NCBI RefSeq assembly: GCF_020740795.1
Contig: NC_067291.1
Span: 11,660,780 to 11,724,779, forward strand
Direction of reading: 5' to 3'
Length of the DNA: 64,000 nt
Origin: Apus apus
Lineage: Eukaryota > Chordata > Aves > Apodiformes > Apodidae
Under the pieces are notes generated by a model, which searched no databases, had not been told where the DNA came from, and worked only from the letters and a program-made list of their open reading frames with translations. The translations under genes and the position numbers were made by a program. Each line of letters begins with the position of its first letter. Within the stretch, counting starts at the first letter, position 1. Positions 46,727 to 59,752 of the stretch are shown piece after piece.

Positions 46727-47779
46727 GAGCTATTACGCAAATATACATATCAGGTCCATATGTACAGGCAAGAAAGCTTTACTCAAGCACGCAGAGATGC
46801 TTATGCGGGCATTGAAACCACAAGAGCAAGTTTTTTGTTTTGCAAAAAGGGGGCATCAAAACTGCAGAGCAGTAATCACTGATTGTTTTGACATACTGTA
46901 AATGCCTCTGATTGGCAAAAGCACACAGAAGCATTGCAGAGATCAGTATCTCCCTCTGAAATCCCTGGAGTCACTGCACAGCAGTCGTGCAAAGGCCTAT
47001 AGTATTTTTTGCTGGAAAGTGGTTCAAGTTGCTTGTTATTGCCCAACACGTGAGCAGCTTGATCTTTTGCAGTTAACTTATTAGCAAAGCTCTAGATGGA
47101 TAAAAGCAATACTCTTCAAAATCTATCATTAAAATAGGATATTTTGCTTTTCTAGAAGATGGATTTAATATGCTTTTACATAGCTACTGCTACTGGGAGT
47201 CAGCAGCATGGCAGTATCTTTTATAAACCATTATTTAAAATGCTGTTCTGTAAAATATTAATTTTATTTTCCCAGAGGATCCTAAAATATAAAAAGGAAA
47301 AAAAAAAATCCAACCTCCTTCAAGCTAAAAACTGTGACTCAAATTCTGTAGTACTTAAATTGAACAGAAATCAAACTAAAGCTGATTGGACACTGCAGAA
47401 TTTTTCTCTCATCTACCAGGACTATGATATTTGAAGCAGAGCACAACTCCTTCCCCAGTGTGCATCACATATCAGAACTCCTTGTGTAGAATGCTGGCAT
47501 ATGCACTTTTTCAGCCATTAAAAAATAGAACCCTGTGAAGGATGAGACTAGAAGCAGAATCCAACTTAATAAGGTGGGACTGCACAGCTACAAAAGTAAA
47601 AATTAAAAAAGTCTCTGGGCATAGAAGAGTGCCACCAGCAAAAACAAAAAGCAAAACAAGATTAAAAACAGCAGAGCATACTTTTGAGCACTGCTGAAAA
47701 TGGCTGAAGGGTATCCTGCAGACAGCCAGAAATGACAATATAAAGACATCAATCCTCCTTTTTTTCTGTGCATGCTCAG

Positions 47780-48000
47780 GACCTCAACGAGATAGAAGAC
47801 AATGAAGGGTTAGCTGGAGTCCTAACAATGCTGGCAGGCAGCGTCTCACTAGGAAAGATCAGCAGTCTTGCAGCTGAGTTCAGCCCCTTTACATCCCTAA
47901 TTAGCCGCATATTTTTTAAGACAGAAAGTTGAAATACACTTTCTGCAGGGCTGCTTTAATCTTCAATATGAAAACGGGACCAAAGCTTAGTTCTGCGTGG
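47780..48000. promoter_or_regulatory. Candidate enhancer / conserved non-coding block B
   Basis: Contains the homeodomain palindrome CCCTAATTAGCCGCATA at about 47895-47911 in otherwise balanced, non-repetitive sequence. It immediately precedes the sense MIR relic. The call rests on motif content only. Confidence 0.2.
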
Positions 48001-48074
48001 CTGGTATCTATATGCATGACGTTGTAGATAACAGATCTGTTCATGTGATTCAAGTCCTCTGTGAGCTTTTGTGG

Positions 48075-48280
48075 CTGGTGGACAGAAGACTGTCAAGCAG
48101 AGGAGACTCAGGGAACACAAAGAGTAGTCCCATCTCTGCCACTGGACTCTGGGATGACCTTGACTACGTCACTGCATCTCCTTCAGTCTTGCTTTTACAA
48201 ACAGTGACTATGATACTGCTCTCCTTATAAAGCACTTAAGGTCCACTGCTAAAATGCTGGGTATTACTAATAACAAATAC
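48075..48280 (+). mobile_element. MIR/CORE-SINE relic, sense orientation, HDGFL3 intron 1
   Basis: In order the stretch shows ATCTCTGCCACTGGACTC, GGATGACCTTGACTACGTCA, CTGCATCTCCTTCAGTCTTG, TTTTACAAACAGTGACTATG and TTATAAAGCACTT. These parallel the MIR blocks 'ctctgccactta', 'gtgaccttgggcaagtcact', 'cctcagtttcc', 'tctgtaaaatggggataata' and 'gtaaagcactt'. The relic spans most of the element, including the conserved core, but is well diverged. Confidence 0.75.
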
Positions 48281-48432
48281 GTCCAGCTCTGTCAGAGGAT
48301 TTCAGGTTACCAAACTGTAATCCCCCCAAAGAGCACACCACAAAGTTAGACTGCTGCAAAAATGCTCCATTTTCTCCAAATTCAGTGCTTCCTGGACAGT
48401 GTGAGCGAAACAATGGTGCTACCACTAGGATT

Positions 48433-48445
48433 CCCCCCCCCCCCC
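48433..48445. repeat. Poly(C) run, 13 bases
   Basis: Thirteen consecutive C residues (G on the transcribed strand of HDGFL3). A pure C/G run this long is prone to slippage and sequencing error. Confidence 0.9.
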
Positions 48446-50799
48446 AGTCTGTTCCTTAGGGAAAGGATGTGATAACACTATTTTCAGTCCAACTCTTACC
48501 TGCAATAACTCAGGGACACATGAGACAATTTTGTCAAACCAGACAAAAGGAGAAAGGCCAAAGGGATATTAAGTTTTCCCATGTTTTGTGATAAATAGCC
48601 TGTCCATCAAAAGATGGACAGACAAGTACTCCATATGCTGAGAGACAGCTTGCAATGCAGGCTCAGCCAAAGCATCAGGCAAAAGGGAATCCACATAAAG
48701 GCAAGACAGAGAAAAATAAATTTATTAAGTTTCATGGCTCACAAATTACTTTTTATTTGTGGAGAGGTGGGGAGATGTTGTTAATTTTCAACAAATATTG
48801 CCAGCTTTGAGGCACTCTGTGTTTACTTTTCTTTCCCTGCAAGCATAGTGAAGTTTGAGTCTCATTTGTCTGAATCATTCAAAATACTGTTTGCAGTGTT
48901 ACTGAGCAAACCATAATGAGCCCACTAACACCAAATGAAAGCAGTTTCTGATCACAAAATCCATTTATCCTACTTTATCATCTTACTACAAATATTTTTG
49001 TCTTGAAATACAGAAGTGCGCAAGGAATGCACATACAAAAATGTGTTTGGAAGACATACAGCAAATAAAAACTAATTAACAAGTCAAGACATCAAGAAAT
49101 GAGAAATTTTAGGTTCTACACATTCACAAGCACTGTATTTGCCTCCTGCTACTCTCTTACAAGCCAGAGATATTAGAAATTGTATCATCTTCCTCCCATT
49201 GGGCTCAGATAAACCCTGCCACCTTCCGTATTACATCTGCTCAGAGAGTGGATGAATGGTGTAAGAACTCACTAGACTGAGGAATGTTTTTGGCCTTCCA
49301 ATATTTGCACTAGAATTTTACTATTTCATTGATTTTGCTTAGTTTTAAGGAAAAATGCTATATTAATGAGATAGGATTTTTTTTGGCCAGTAAACTTGAT
49401 CTAAACCTTTTAAATCCAATGCAGCCTGCCTAGAACGTTGACATTTGGTCAAATACACACAACCAAATTTTATACTCGAGGCGCATCTGTTCCACATATC
49501 CAAAGCTTCATATTCCACTGTTCAAGCTTTTATTAAAAGAAGTGTTGCTAGTCCTTCTGCTCATATTGGCACAAAAAGCCAAAAGGTAAGCAAACTTCTG
49601 GAAGATTGCAGTCTCCTAGACTTGACTGGCTTAATTTACTGATTCTTTTCCAAAGTTATTTACTTCCCCAAAAAGTCAGTTTAAAAAGTTGGATTGGCAC
49701 TGTATTTCCAGGCTGAAGAATACTGAGTATCCCTGTGCAATATTTCTTCCAGCTTCCCACAAAGTACAGAATACCCTGTTGACACTACAGCTTGCAGGTA
49801 AATTTTTTTTGAGTAAGGAAATGTGACTGATGGAGACTGCAGGTCCCAGAATACGAGCTTTGAGTTTGGTTCAGACTTTGTGTCCTAGACACAAAGAAGG
49901 GAACAATCTGCTTCATTTGCTGCAGCCTGCAGTCTCCTGCTAGAGGATTCAAGCTTGACACTCTGGAGGTTGCAACTATCATCTGGGTCTTTCAGTACAG
50001 AAAACCTTCCTGCTTCTCTCCTCTGTGACTTGCTTTGCTACTGTCAGTTGCAGCTGAGGAGTATAATATCAGGGGACTGAAACTCTCCTTGTCACTGAAC
50101 TGAGCCCGCCTAGAAATACACTTAGTTACATGGGAAAGGAACACAAAATCTTTGTCCCTTAAAAGCATAGAAAATTTTAAGTGTCCTGCAACCCTCTGAG
50201 GTTTGGGTGCAGCAGTAGAGATAAGACTACATGAGTGTTCTGAGCAGTCCTCCAGAGAGAATGGAGACACAGCCAAGCATGCATTTGTCTTCATTATGTT
50301 GCTCTCTGTAGACTAGCAGACCATAAAGACTCATGGTCTTAAATACCTGAGTGTATGTGCTCACACAAGAATATCTCCTTGCCGGATTTAAGCAACTACT
50401 TCAAAACATAAATTTCTGCTTCACATCGTCGTAAACTAACTTACCTATTACCCACTCACCTTTCTGCAGGCACAGGCAGTCTGCACCAGCTGAGCTGCGT
50501 ACACAGTGCAGAAGCCACAAGAACAGGTGTCTTCTGCAGGCACTGAGCATGGTGGAGGTCCCTGAACAGACACTAAATCCTGGTGCTGAGGACTGCAGAA
50601 GCACAGGCACACTCAGAACACCAAACCAGGGCACTCAGAACGCTCACGTGAAGATGGTGGACTGGGATTCTTCAGCAGGTGAGAGGCCTCAGCCTGGATT
50701 TTTGGGACTATGGAGTAGGTATAATCACCAAGCATCACTGGCACACAGGGCAATTGTTTTGTTACGATGCAAATAACAGGTACAACAACAACATATACA

Positions 50800-51080
50800 C
50801 AATCTGGGGAGAATGAGAAGCAATTAAATCTAATTGCAAAGCCAGCGAAATGGCGTGGTTTGCAATAACTTTTAAAAGGCAGGCTTTCCTGTTTGCTGAC
50901 AAACTGCATATTCATACCTGCAGAAGAGCTCGGTGTCTGTAGAAAGCCACGGGTCACTATAAACCTAACAACTGCCTGTAAATAATTATTTCCATTAGTC
51001 CCTCAGCCTTAGCCACCATCCATGGTACAAAACAACCAATTAAACCGTCAGACTATTTTGCTAAGATGGAACTTCTGCCT
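50800..51080. promoter_or_regulatory. Candidate enhancer / conserved non-coding block C
   Basis: CAATTAAATCTAATTG at 50821-50836 is an inverted pair of homeodomain sites spaced by four bases. It is followed by TGTTTGCTGAC (forkhead-like) near 50890, TGTAAATAATTATTTCC near 50977 and CCAATTAAACCG near 51037. The clustering resembles developmental enhancers; there is no direct evidence of function. Confidence 0.28.
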
Positions 51081-52189
51081 GTGTTGACTGGGTCACTAAA
51101 ACCATGGAATGAAAAGAGATATGTGGAGTCACAGTGGTCTCTCTGCAGCACTTGGACCCAAGTTTGGTATTTTTTTACTGGGTTTGTTTTCAATCCCTGA
51201 TCAGATTTCTAGGAGCTGTCATTACAGTGTCAAATACCTTCTTTGCAAAGTCCTTCAGTCTAGGTTAAACTCTGAGGAATTTTAATCTGTCTGCCTAAAG
51301 AGACTCAGGAACGAGGTTTTCCAAGCCAAGTCATACTCCTCTCTACCTGCCTGTTTTTCTGCTTCCAAAACTTCAGAATGAGCATTTTCATTTTGTTTTT
51401 ACCAAAAATGAAATGTTGCTTAAATTTTCTAAGGTAGTTCCTAAAAGATTGACAACCTTATTTATATATTGTAAAAAACCATTTTCCTTTAAAAAAAATT
51501 AAAAAAATTCACAAGCTTAGAGGATTAAAACTCCATATAAAAATATTCAAAGCACTCCATTTTGTACATGCAGACCTTCAAAATTAATTTTTAATTACTA
51601 AACCAGGTTATAAAAACATTCTTAAATAATAGCAACATGAAAGAAAAAAAAGTCTCTATAGAGCTGTAAGTGGCATTAATGTCAGTGACAAGTTGAATGT
51701 ATCAATATGGTAAGTGACCAGACCTGCTATAGTGGCATACCCATTATTTAAAAAAAATATATTTTACATTACAAACACTAAATATGGATTTTAAGCATGT
51801 GAGTACTCTCTTTTAATTCATATGGATTAGTCATGGGATAGAAATTGCCTACATATGCTTGTAGGATTAAAAGGTACTTTCTAACATCCTTGCCTTCTAT
51901 CCAGTAAGTTAACCTGAATATGTGTATGAGGCATGTGCAAGTATTTTGTGTTCCTTTCAAATAACCTCTCAGAATATGGTGTTTCCATGGTCATGAGTTA
52001 CCTACAAAACCTAGTGAATCTACTGCAGTTATATTACAGAAGTGACAAAGTTTACTCCAGAATCTGCTTTCTTCCAAATGTCCCTGATTTTCTCTAACTT
52101 TCCTTCTCTAAATAAAACCGAGGGCTTCTGGCCATTGGTCTCTCTCATTTCTATACTGGACTTAGAGAGGTTATCAGAAGATGATTTTT

Positions 52190-52510
52190 AAAGGAATGAT
52201 GACTGTAAAAGGATGCAGGCTGTCAAGGGACAAATTAACCATGTGGAACTGTAATAGCTGTTTTCCCGCATACATTAATATTAAATTTTTAAAACACTCT
52301 CTACCTCTGAATCAGGAATGGCAGCCACACTAAGCACAGGAGCTTAGCAACTCTCCATTGTCAGCTCAGTAAAAAACACGTTTTAAACCAGGTTACCATT
52401 TTGTTTTAAATAGTGGCTGTAAAGAAGCAGCTTATTATTCTAATGCATATTGTGCAAATAACCGGGAAAAGGCAATTACACATGAACGAGAACCTGGCTA
52501 GTGAGACACA
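52190..52510. promoter_or_regulatory. Candidate enhancer / conserved non-coding block D
   Basis: Contains TAATGCATATTGTGCAAATA at 52441-52460, with POU/octamer-like ATGCATAT and TGCAAAT, then GGCAATTACACATG near 52471. It has balanced texture and no repeat resemblance. Motif-based suggestion only. Confidence 0.25.
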
Positions 52511-55500
52511 TGTCTGGAACTAGGAAGGATATTAGGGAACACTGTACATACCAATTTATCCTGGGATCCAGATACAGTGTTAATATACACCTCATACAGA
52601 TCAACTAAATCCAACTAAAAGCCTTTCAGTCATTATTCAAAATTGTAATTCTTAGTGTCACTTATCTTCACCTTTTAATGCACTGGTGATGACACATGAC
52701 ATGTCCAAACCATGCTCCACAACCACAGTTTTAGCTCACACTGCTTTTGATTGTCAAGATACTCAATTCAGTCTCACATGTAGCATTCAGGATGGTGTCC
52801 TTTTCCATACATCTACCTTGGAGACAACCCTGACACCCTGTTATTATACCTGCTCAACTGTATTGCTGACATTTGACAAACAAGTAAACTAGCACCTTAA
52901 TCTAGCAGCAAATGTTTCAACAGAAGTATAAGCTTCTCATTAAAAAATTGTTCCCCTTGCTCCCACATTTGCTAAATAAGCTGGCATTTCTTCTTAACAT
53001 ATTGCCACTAAAATCTTTATTATTATGGGCTTCTACAAACCTAACAGCTAGAGGCTTGATCCTGCAAGCACAGCTGGGCATACAGTTTGGCAGCATAAAC
53101 AAAGCCATTGTCTTTGTATGCTCAGATCCCATCCAGCACAATAGCATGGCAGTTACATATGCAGGTGAATCTACTCATTGTAAGGCAGGAGATGGCATAA
53201 AACATTTTCCAGAAGATAAGAAGAAAAAAATCATAGCATTTTAATGCTGAGGAGCCCCGTTTGACAAATGTGTGTTCTATAATCTGTTTTCATCTTTTAA
53301 CAAGGAATTCTTGTCATTTTATCAGAAGTATCAATTCAAAAAACCTACTCAGAAAAATGACCCACTCCTTTAATAACAATAAAAAAATTAAAGCAGATTC
53401 TCTCAAATAAATACAAAGAAAACAAAACACATAGAATAAGCTGGTGATATATCTTTGTAGACCTAACCACAAGGCTTAATAACTCTATGCTACTTTCTTC
53501 TAAAAGCTGTAAAAGAAAAACTGACTGTGACAAAGAAAAACAAAGTTTGCACACGAGGAAGATTTTTAAAAGAACTCTTGGTAAAAAGCAACAAAAGGGG
53601 TACCTGAAAATATGAACATATGGGAGTCACCTGATCCAGACACCATATGAAAAGAATTATCTGTTGGGTTTGCTGCACTGCTAATATCTTTCAAAAGTCC
53701 TGGTATTTGGAGAGGCACTGCAGTAAGGAATGTCACCTTTCATTTTTTTCTTTTTTAAGATGAGCGCCTGCCTTCTCCCCTAGGCTGTGGTCCTACTTTA
53801 TCTTTCTACAGGCACGGCAGCACACATGCAAGCAGTTTTACTGAAATCAAGGAATCTTTATGCAGTTGAATTAATTCACTACCTTTGAGACATGGTCTTC
53901 AGAGAGCAAACTGATAGGATAGGTATAATCTTTCTTCTGCTATTCTGTAACAACCAGGACAGCAAGACTCCAGCCCTGCAGTGCATCCATGCAGGGCTGT
54001 TCCTAGAACACAAGAAATGCCCAAACCCATGCCTGCTGGAGGATAATGAAACACTGTGGTAATAGTACACTGCTAAGAACACGGGAACCTCAATTCTGCC
54101 AACACTTCCACATGTGATTAATCCTGAATGAACGTTACCTAATTGGATTCCAGATAATAGGGTCTGAAGAAATCCTTACAGCAATACAAATTTACACTGG
54201 CACAGATGGAAACAGTGACATCTGGGCTGAAAACCAACTAGCAACTAATTAGTTTAAGAAAAAGATGACAAAAGATGCCACTACAGTAGGGCAGAGTGCC
54301 TGGCATGAGATGCCTTGCTTAGGTGTATTTCTTGCCAGGTTCTTCCTCACTGAACTCCTTCTTCCATGTTCTGGAAGAGGCATTTGGGACAGCCAGCTGG
54401 GAATCTTTGCAAATATTAAGACAAATATAGTCTCTTATGCATATATGTATGTATGCATAAATATGCAATCGCTTTACTACACCCAAATAATGGTAAAACC
54501 AATATCACAACTGACTCACAAAGTCCTGGGTCTGTGGGAAATATGAGCTGTGAGTAAACTGAAAGTTACTTTGCAAACGGAAAAAGCTAACACATCTAGG
54601 AGAAAGAATTGGCAACATAAGAGAAAGCTGGAAGCAGCCACACTACAGGAAGCCAATAGTGGACGATGACAAGATACATCTGAACAACCAATGTGCTGCA
54701 GAGGTCAAGGCAACATGCAGAAATCCCCATATGCAAACCCCCCCTGACAGACAGCTGGTAGACAACCCTCACATGGTGAGACTGCACCTGGGGAGATTAT
54801 TCCAGCCCATGCAGGACATCACTGTTCAGACTGGTAACAAGTTGAAGGAAGCTAAATAAAATTACATGGATATTTATGTCAACACACACACCAAAAACCA
54901 TCAATGGGGCCAGAGGGAATGACTTAAATACAGTGATGAATAATAAATTATATTACAAGGCAAGAAGGCAGGCCATGCATGGATGGCCTCACTTCTGCTA
55001 TGGGGTGCAAATCACACCCCTCCATGTCTGCTGGCTCTTCATCCCCCTTCAGCTGTTTTTCTTGGGTGGTCCCTGCACAAGCAATAGGGAAGAGAAAGGC
55101 AAAAAAATGAAAGGAAAAGGGACACAAACCTCCTTTTGAGGCACAGTGCTCTGCTTCCTGGCATCATCTTATGCTGCTTTGTCAGGATGGTGAACCCAAG
55201 GCACATGCTTGTCTAAACAGCACTCCATCAGTACTGGCCTCCCTTCAGCCCCATCCCTGCTGCAACGGGAAGATACTGATACGTGCCATTGAAAAGGTGA
55301 ACTGTAAGTGTCCTACACCTAAAGTATTCCCAAAGGACATGTGGAGGAGAAGCTGGAGGAACTGTCTTCTAGTTACCAATAGGTTAGGGACTAGGGTAGC
55401 AGCCAGGAATAGACACCTGGATTATTGTTCTCTTCATGTGGAAGAGATTCCAGCTGACAAAGATACCCTGTCCTCCAGGAATTAAAAGAAGGGGTTCATA

Positions 55501-58500
55501 GTACCCCTTTCATGAAGGCTGGAACACTGTGAAATGTAAGACTTGTGGAGATGAATCAAAACTAGAAAAAAAAAGCTGCTTGTCCCCAACGACTTTCTAT
55601 GTAAAAAAAACCCATAAACATATCAAGGGAAGGACAGCAACTCCAGAACTGTTCTTTGCAACTATAGCATTTGCTCCTCTATTGTACTTTCCTGCTTCTC
55701 CCACCTGGACTGCACCTCCGGACTGTAAGGTTGCTCCCTATGTTACTATTAAGTTTCAACATGTACTTATATTTAGTACATTTAGTAATCCAGTCTGATA
55801 TGGGATTGGCTCTGGGAAATGGTTTGCTTTATTGTGCAATTGTGTCTCGAGCTCTCCTAGACCTCAAGTTTCTTCTGCTCACTGTCTCAGTGTGGTTTTA
55901 CCTTCTGTCTTTTATGTGGGTTACAGCTAGGTGCTTTCCAAGCCCAAGAAGTACAAAATTACTGACTTCACAGGAGGATACACTGTTTCCTAGTTGCCAT
56001 CAGTGACACACCAGCGATACTTGTAAGGTTGCTTCAGTCTGGAATTTTTTCCTTCCTCCCTGGCTCTACTTACTCTGCAGTAATAGGATGCTTTGTTAAC
56101 TGATGGTCTTAAAGAAATTCTTTGGTGTATGATATTCCTTGCCCTGTTTTTCCTCTTTTGTTACATGATGTCTTCTATTCAAGCAGCCAAGCTAGAGCTG
56201 GCAAACAGCCTCTTGCTAGGTTTTTTACACGTTGCTGCAAGGCAAAATAAACAGTTGTTTCCAGTTTGCATTTTCGGGGCTACAGATGTATGCTAATTAT
56301 CCTTTCAGTCTGTTAATGGAAAACTGAAAGAGATTTAAATGTACTTTTCTAAGGCAAAGACCAAAGTCTATGGATACCTGTCCTTTCTAAAGTTGGTCTC
56401 TGTGCTACCCAGGCCACAGTACAACACTGACTCCTCCCTTTGTGTTGAATCTGAAGGCATTTTTGGATTTCAGCAGGGCTTTACAAAAGGACAGGAGACA
56501 GAGATTAAACCCTTCTGAAATTTAAGAACATTAACGTGTCTTTCTGGAGCAGCAATGATGCCAAGGATAATATTTGGGCTGATCTGAGACAATTTGAAGG
56601 CTGGGGAACTTCAGAATGGGGAGATAGGAACTACATCATAATATGGGAAGTTCATTGTTTTGTCAAGATGCTGTAGTGTTTGCTCAGGTTTTTTTTTTTA
56701 CCTTCCTTTTGTTTTCTAGAACAAAATAAATAAATAGTATAAAAAACAAAACCCCAACCCCAAAGCCAGGTGTCATATACCCTTCAGGTAAAAGTATTAC
56801 CAAGACTGTCATGTGAAATAGTCTGAGTAGAAGAAAGGAAAACTGGAAACGAATCTGCAGTTTTTCCAATTTGTGTATCAGGTTTAGAACTAGCTGTTAC
56901 ACAAATGAATGAAACAATCTCAGACGTGCAAAGCCAGTAGTGCAGAGCCCTTCCCAACAGGAGGAAGCAAGGATCCATTTCCTCCTTTCAGTTCTAGAAG
57001 TTTTACCTCATGATTTGTTTGCCAAATATTTCTTGGAATCTTTCAAATAACTGTTCATTCCAGTTGCTCCTATTGTGCTTCAGCCAAACTACTGGGCCCT
57101 CCTTGGAGTCCAGGGTCAAGTGATGTGCTACCATGGCAATGTGCTACACTCATGTTTGAGCACCTATCTTTTCTGAAGGAGTGTGTGTGCCTGTGCCCAC
57201 AGCAGGTATGTGTACACACCCACAAATACCCTTGGCACCTAGAGACCAGAGATACAGATGGCACAGGAGCAGACTTGAAAAGTACCCAGGTACCTAAAGG
57301 TGCAGTGAAGTGCTGATGTTCAGCTAACACCTCATACCTTTAACAAGCTGGCTTCACCTCTTCCTGCCTGCTCCACACAGGCTACTTTCCAGTGTTTGTT
57401 GCTATATTTATCACTTGAATTACACTATTACTGAAAGGCCTCAGGCAGACTTGTTCTCCCTTACGCCTCTCAAGCACGCAGTGGAAAGGTCTTTACTGCT
57501 CAGACAACACCACTTCCAACAGTTAGAGTGTCCAGCTCTCTACGTTGTCATCACTTTTCCAGCATTATCAGGAAATCCTTTCATCTATCCTCAATAACAG
57601 TTGTATATACTTACTGTCAGCAATCACTTGCTTACAAGATTTTTATTACCCTAAATACAGGGAGACTCATTAATGCATTATTATGATGGGGAAATCAGGA
57701 AATAAAGAAGTAAGACTGAAAGCTGAGCCTTCATTTTGGTGTCAGTGCTCTACAAAAAAAATTCATTCTAGTTGGGGCTCCTAAAAGGTTCTTTCCAAAA
57801 TAATAAAAATAAGAGATCTGTCAATTAGCATAATGGAAACTAACATTTCTCATATCTTTTTGCAGCAAGAACATACAGATTGTCTTGACAGGCTACAGAT
57901 TTCACTGAAAGGGGCACGCTTCCTTCAGACAAAACATATATCCATTTTTTTCTATGGGATTAGTCAATGAAAATTATTCAGTGGCTTCAAAATGACAAGG
58001 AAAAATATCTAACAAAAAGGCTGTACAGTATGGATATATAAAACTTTAATTGCTCATTGCCTCAAAACTTCAGAGAAAACTGCCTTCATTCTGGGTTAGC
58101 TTCATTTGGACTTAAAATCATGACACTGCAAGAGAAAATGTATTCATCTATTGTCATCTACACAAAAAGATCAGACTTGCACATTTGGGGCTAGTTATTT
58201 AAACTAATTAAAGAAAAAACCAAAACACACCAAAAAACCCACCAAACAGATTTAAAGAATGGAATTTCAAATAAATTTTCCCAAATACGCCTGCCGTGCT
58301 AACAACAAACATAGAACATCTTTGGTCCAAAATTATTCCTTTGCCAAACAATAGCAACTGGTAAGGTTTTACTGTAAGCTGTGGTTAAACTTGATGTATA
58401 AAAATTACTCCACTTTACACTACAATCCTCAGATGAAATCTGTTTTTCAGTCACACTTAAAGCACAGTGCAGAAGCATGGAGAAAGAACATCAGCTGCTG

Positions 58501-59567
58501 TGGTTCCCCACCTTATGAACACCAGGAAAATTCACACTTCAGTCCTTGTTATTTTTTGTTTTAGGAAATAAAGGAAACAGTACTTATGAGCTGATGAAGT
58601 CACTGAAAAGGCACTCACACCTACTCCAAATATGACCAGATATCTTGCAAATAAAAGTTTAAATGCAACATGTGTCAACCTGGTGGAGAAGGTTTAGGAA
58701 GTACAAAACAATTCCATAAAGGACTCACTGCCTTAAACGTGCTCTTTTCAGATGCACCACGGCAGAAGTCATGGGAGCACTGCCTGAAGAAGCCACGACT
58801 TCAGCCTGAGTTCCTAGGTTAAGACAGACCTTGCAGTGATCAGCAAATCATGGCTCATCTCAGAAAAGAACAAACAGAGACCTGCCATGAAAAATTGCTT
58901 GCAGATCTCTGAGGAGTAATGTATGAGTGAGGTGCATAATTAAAGAGGGAGAGAGACGGAAGAAGCTCTGAGTTGGTAAAGGAGAAGTCACAGGAGACTC
59001 ATATTTAGTAACACAGCAAAAGTGAGGTCATAAACCAGAGCAACCAAAAGGGGAAAAAGGAGAAAAGCACATGGTGAAGGACTGGACAGGTCCCAAGTGG
59101 CTAAGGAGAAAAACTCAAAAGACTACAGACTGGGTTTTGGCAGAAAAACACAGAGAAAGATCTGTTGTCTATTTTTGATGAACCCTTTGAAGTTTTCTGG
59201 ATCTAATCTGATTTTTGTCTGTCATTCTTTGCCAAAACGATAAACTCTGGCAGGGAAAACCTACCTTCTCTTATCCTTATACTATTAAGAAAACAAATGG
59301 TCTGTTTTAAATATCAAACACTTTAAAAGTAGAATATTTCTTCTATGATGTGTTTGAGAGTTTGATATTTCCAAGCTGTCATGCTTAAAATCATAAACAA
59401 TCAAAGTTGTTCCTGGTTAAGTATCTTGTATTTTACCAAGCTATGTCAGAACCAAGGCCCTGGTGCCACACTGAAAGCTCCACCCCAATCAACTCACTAG
59501 CTCCATCCATACTTCACTGAACTGGGAGAGGATTATTTACTAAAATGCCTGCATAGAGGCATAATAA

Positions 59568-59628
<61 letters not shown>

Positions 59629-59651
59629 CAGATAGATAGATAGATAGATAA
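59568..59651. repeat. (GATA)n microsatellite, about 21 copies, one interruption
   Basis: Tandem TAGA/GATA units run for about 84 bases with a single T-to-C change (GATAGACAGATA) near 59630. The long near-pure run predicts length polymorphism between individuals. Confidence 0.97.
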
Positions 59652-59729
59652 ATTTTACTAATACTGAAAGTCTTCTGCCATTCTGTCACTCTGTAGTAGT
59701 AATTTATTTTAATAGTCTCAAATACTATA

Positions 59730-59752
59730 TTATGCTATATAATATAGCATAA
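59730..59752. repeat. AT-rich perfect inverted repeat (10-bp arms, 3-base loop)
   Basis: TTATGCTATA and TATAGCATAA are exact reverse complements separated by TAA. The hairpin lies about 80 bp after the GATA array. No T-run or gene end accompanies it, so it is not a transcription terminator in any obvious sense. Confidence 0.85.

Noticed and set aside
55171-56296. Series of + strand frames (87-111 codons) that might be a decayed retroviral or cellular gene
   Set aside because: I could not identify any conserved motif such as a reverse transcriptase, protease or envelope signature, and frames change without splice-site logic.
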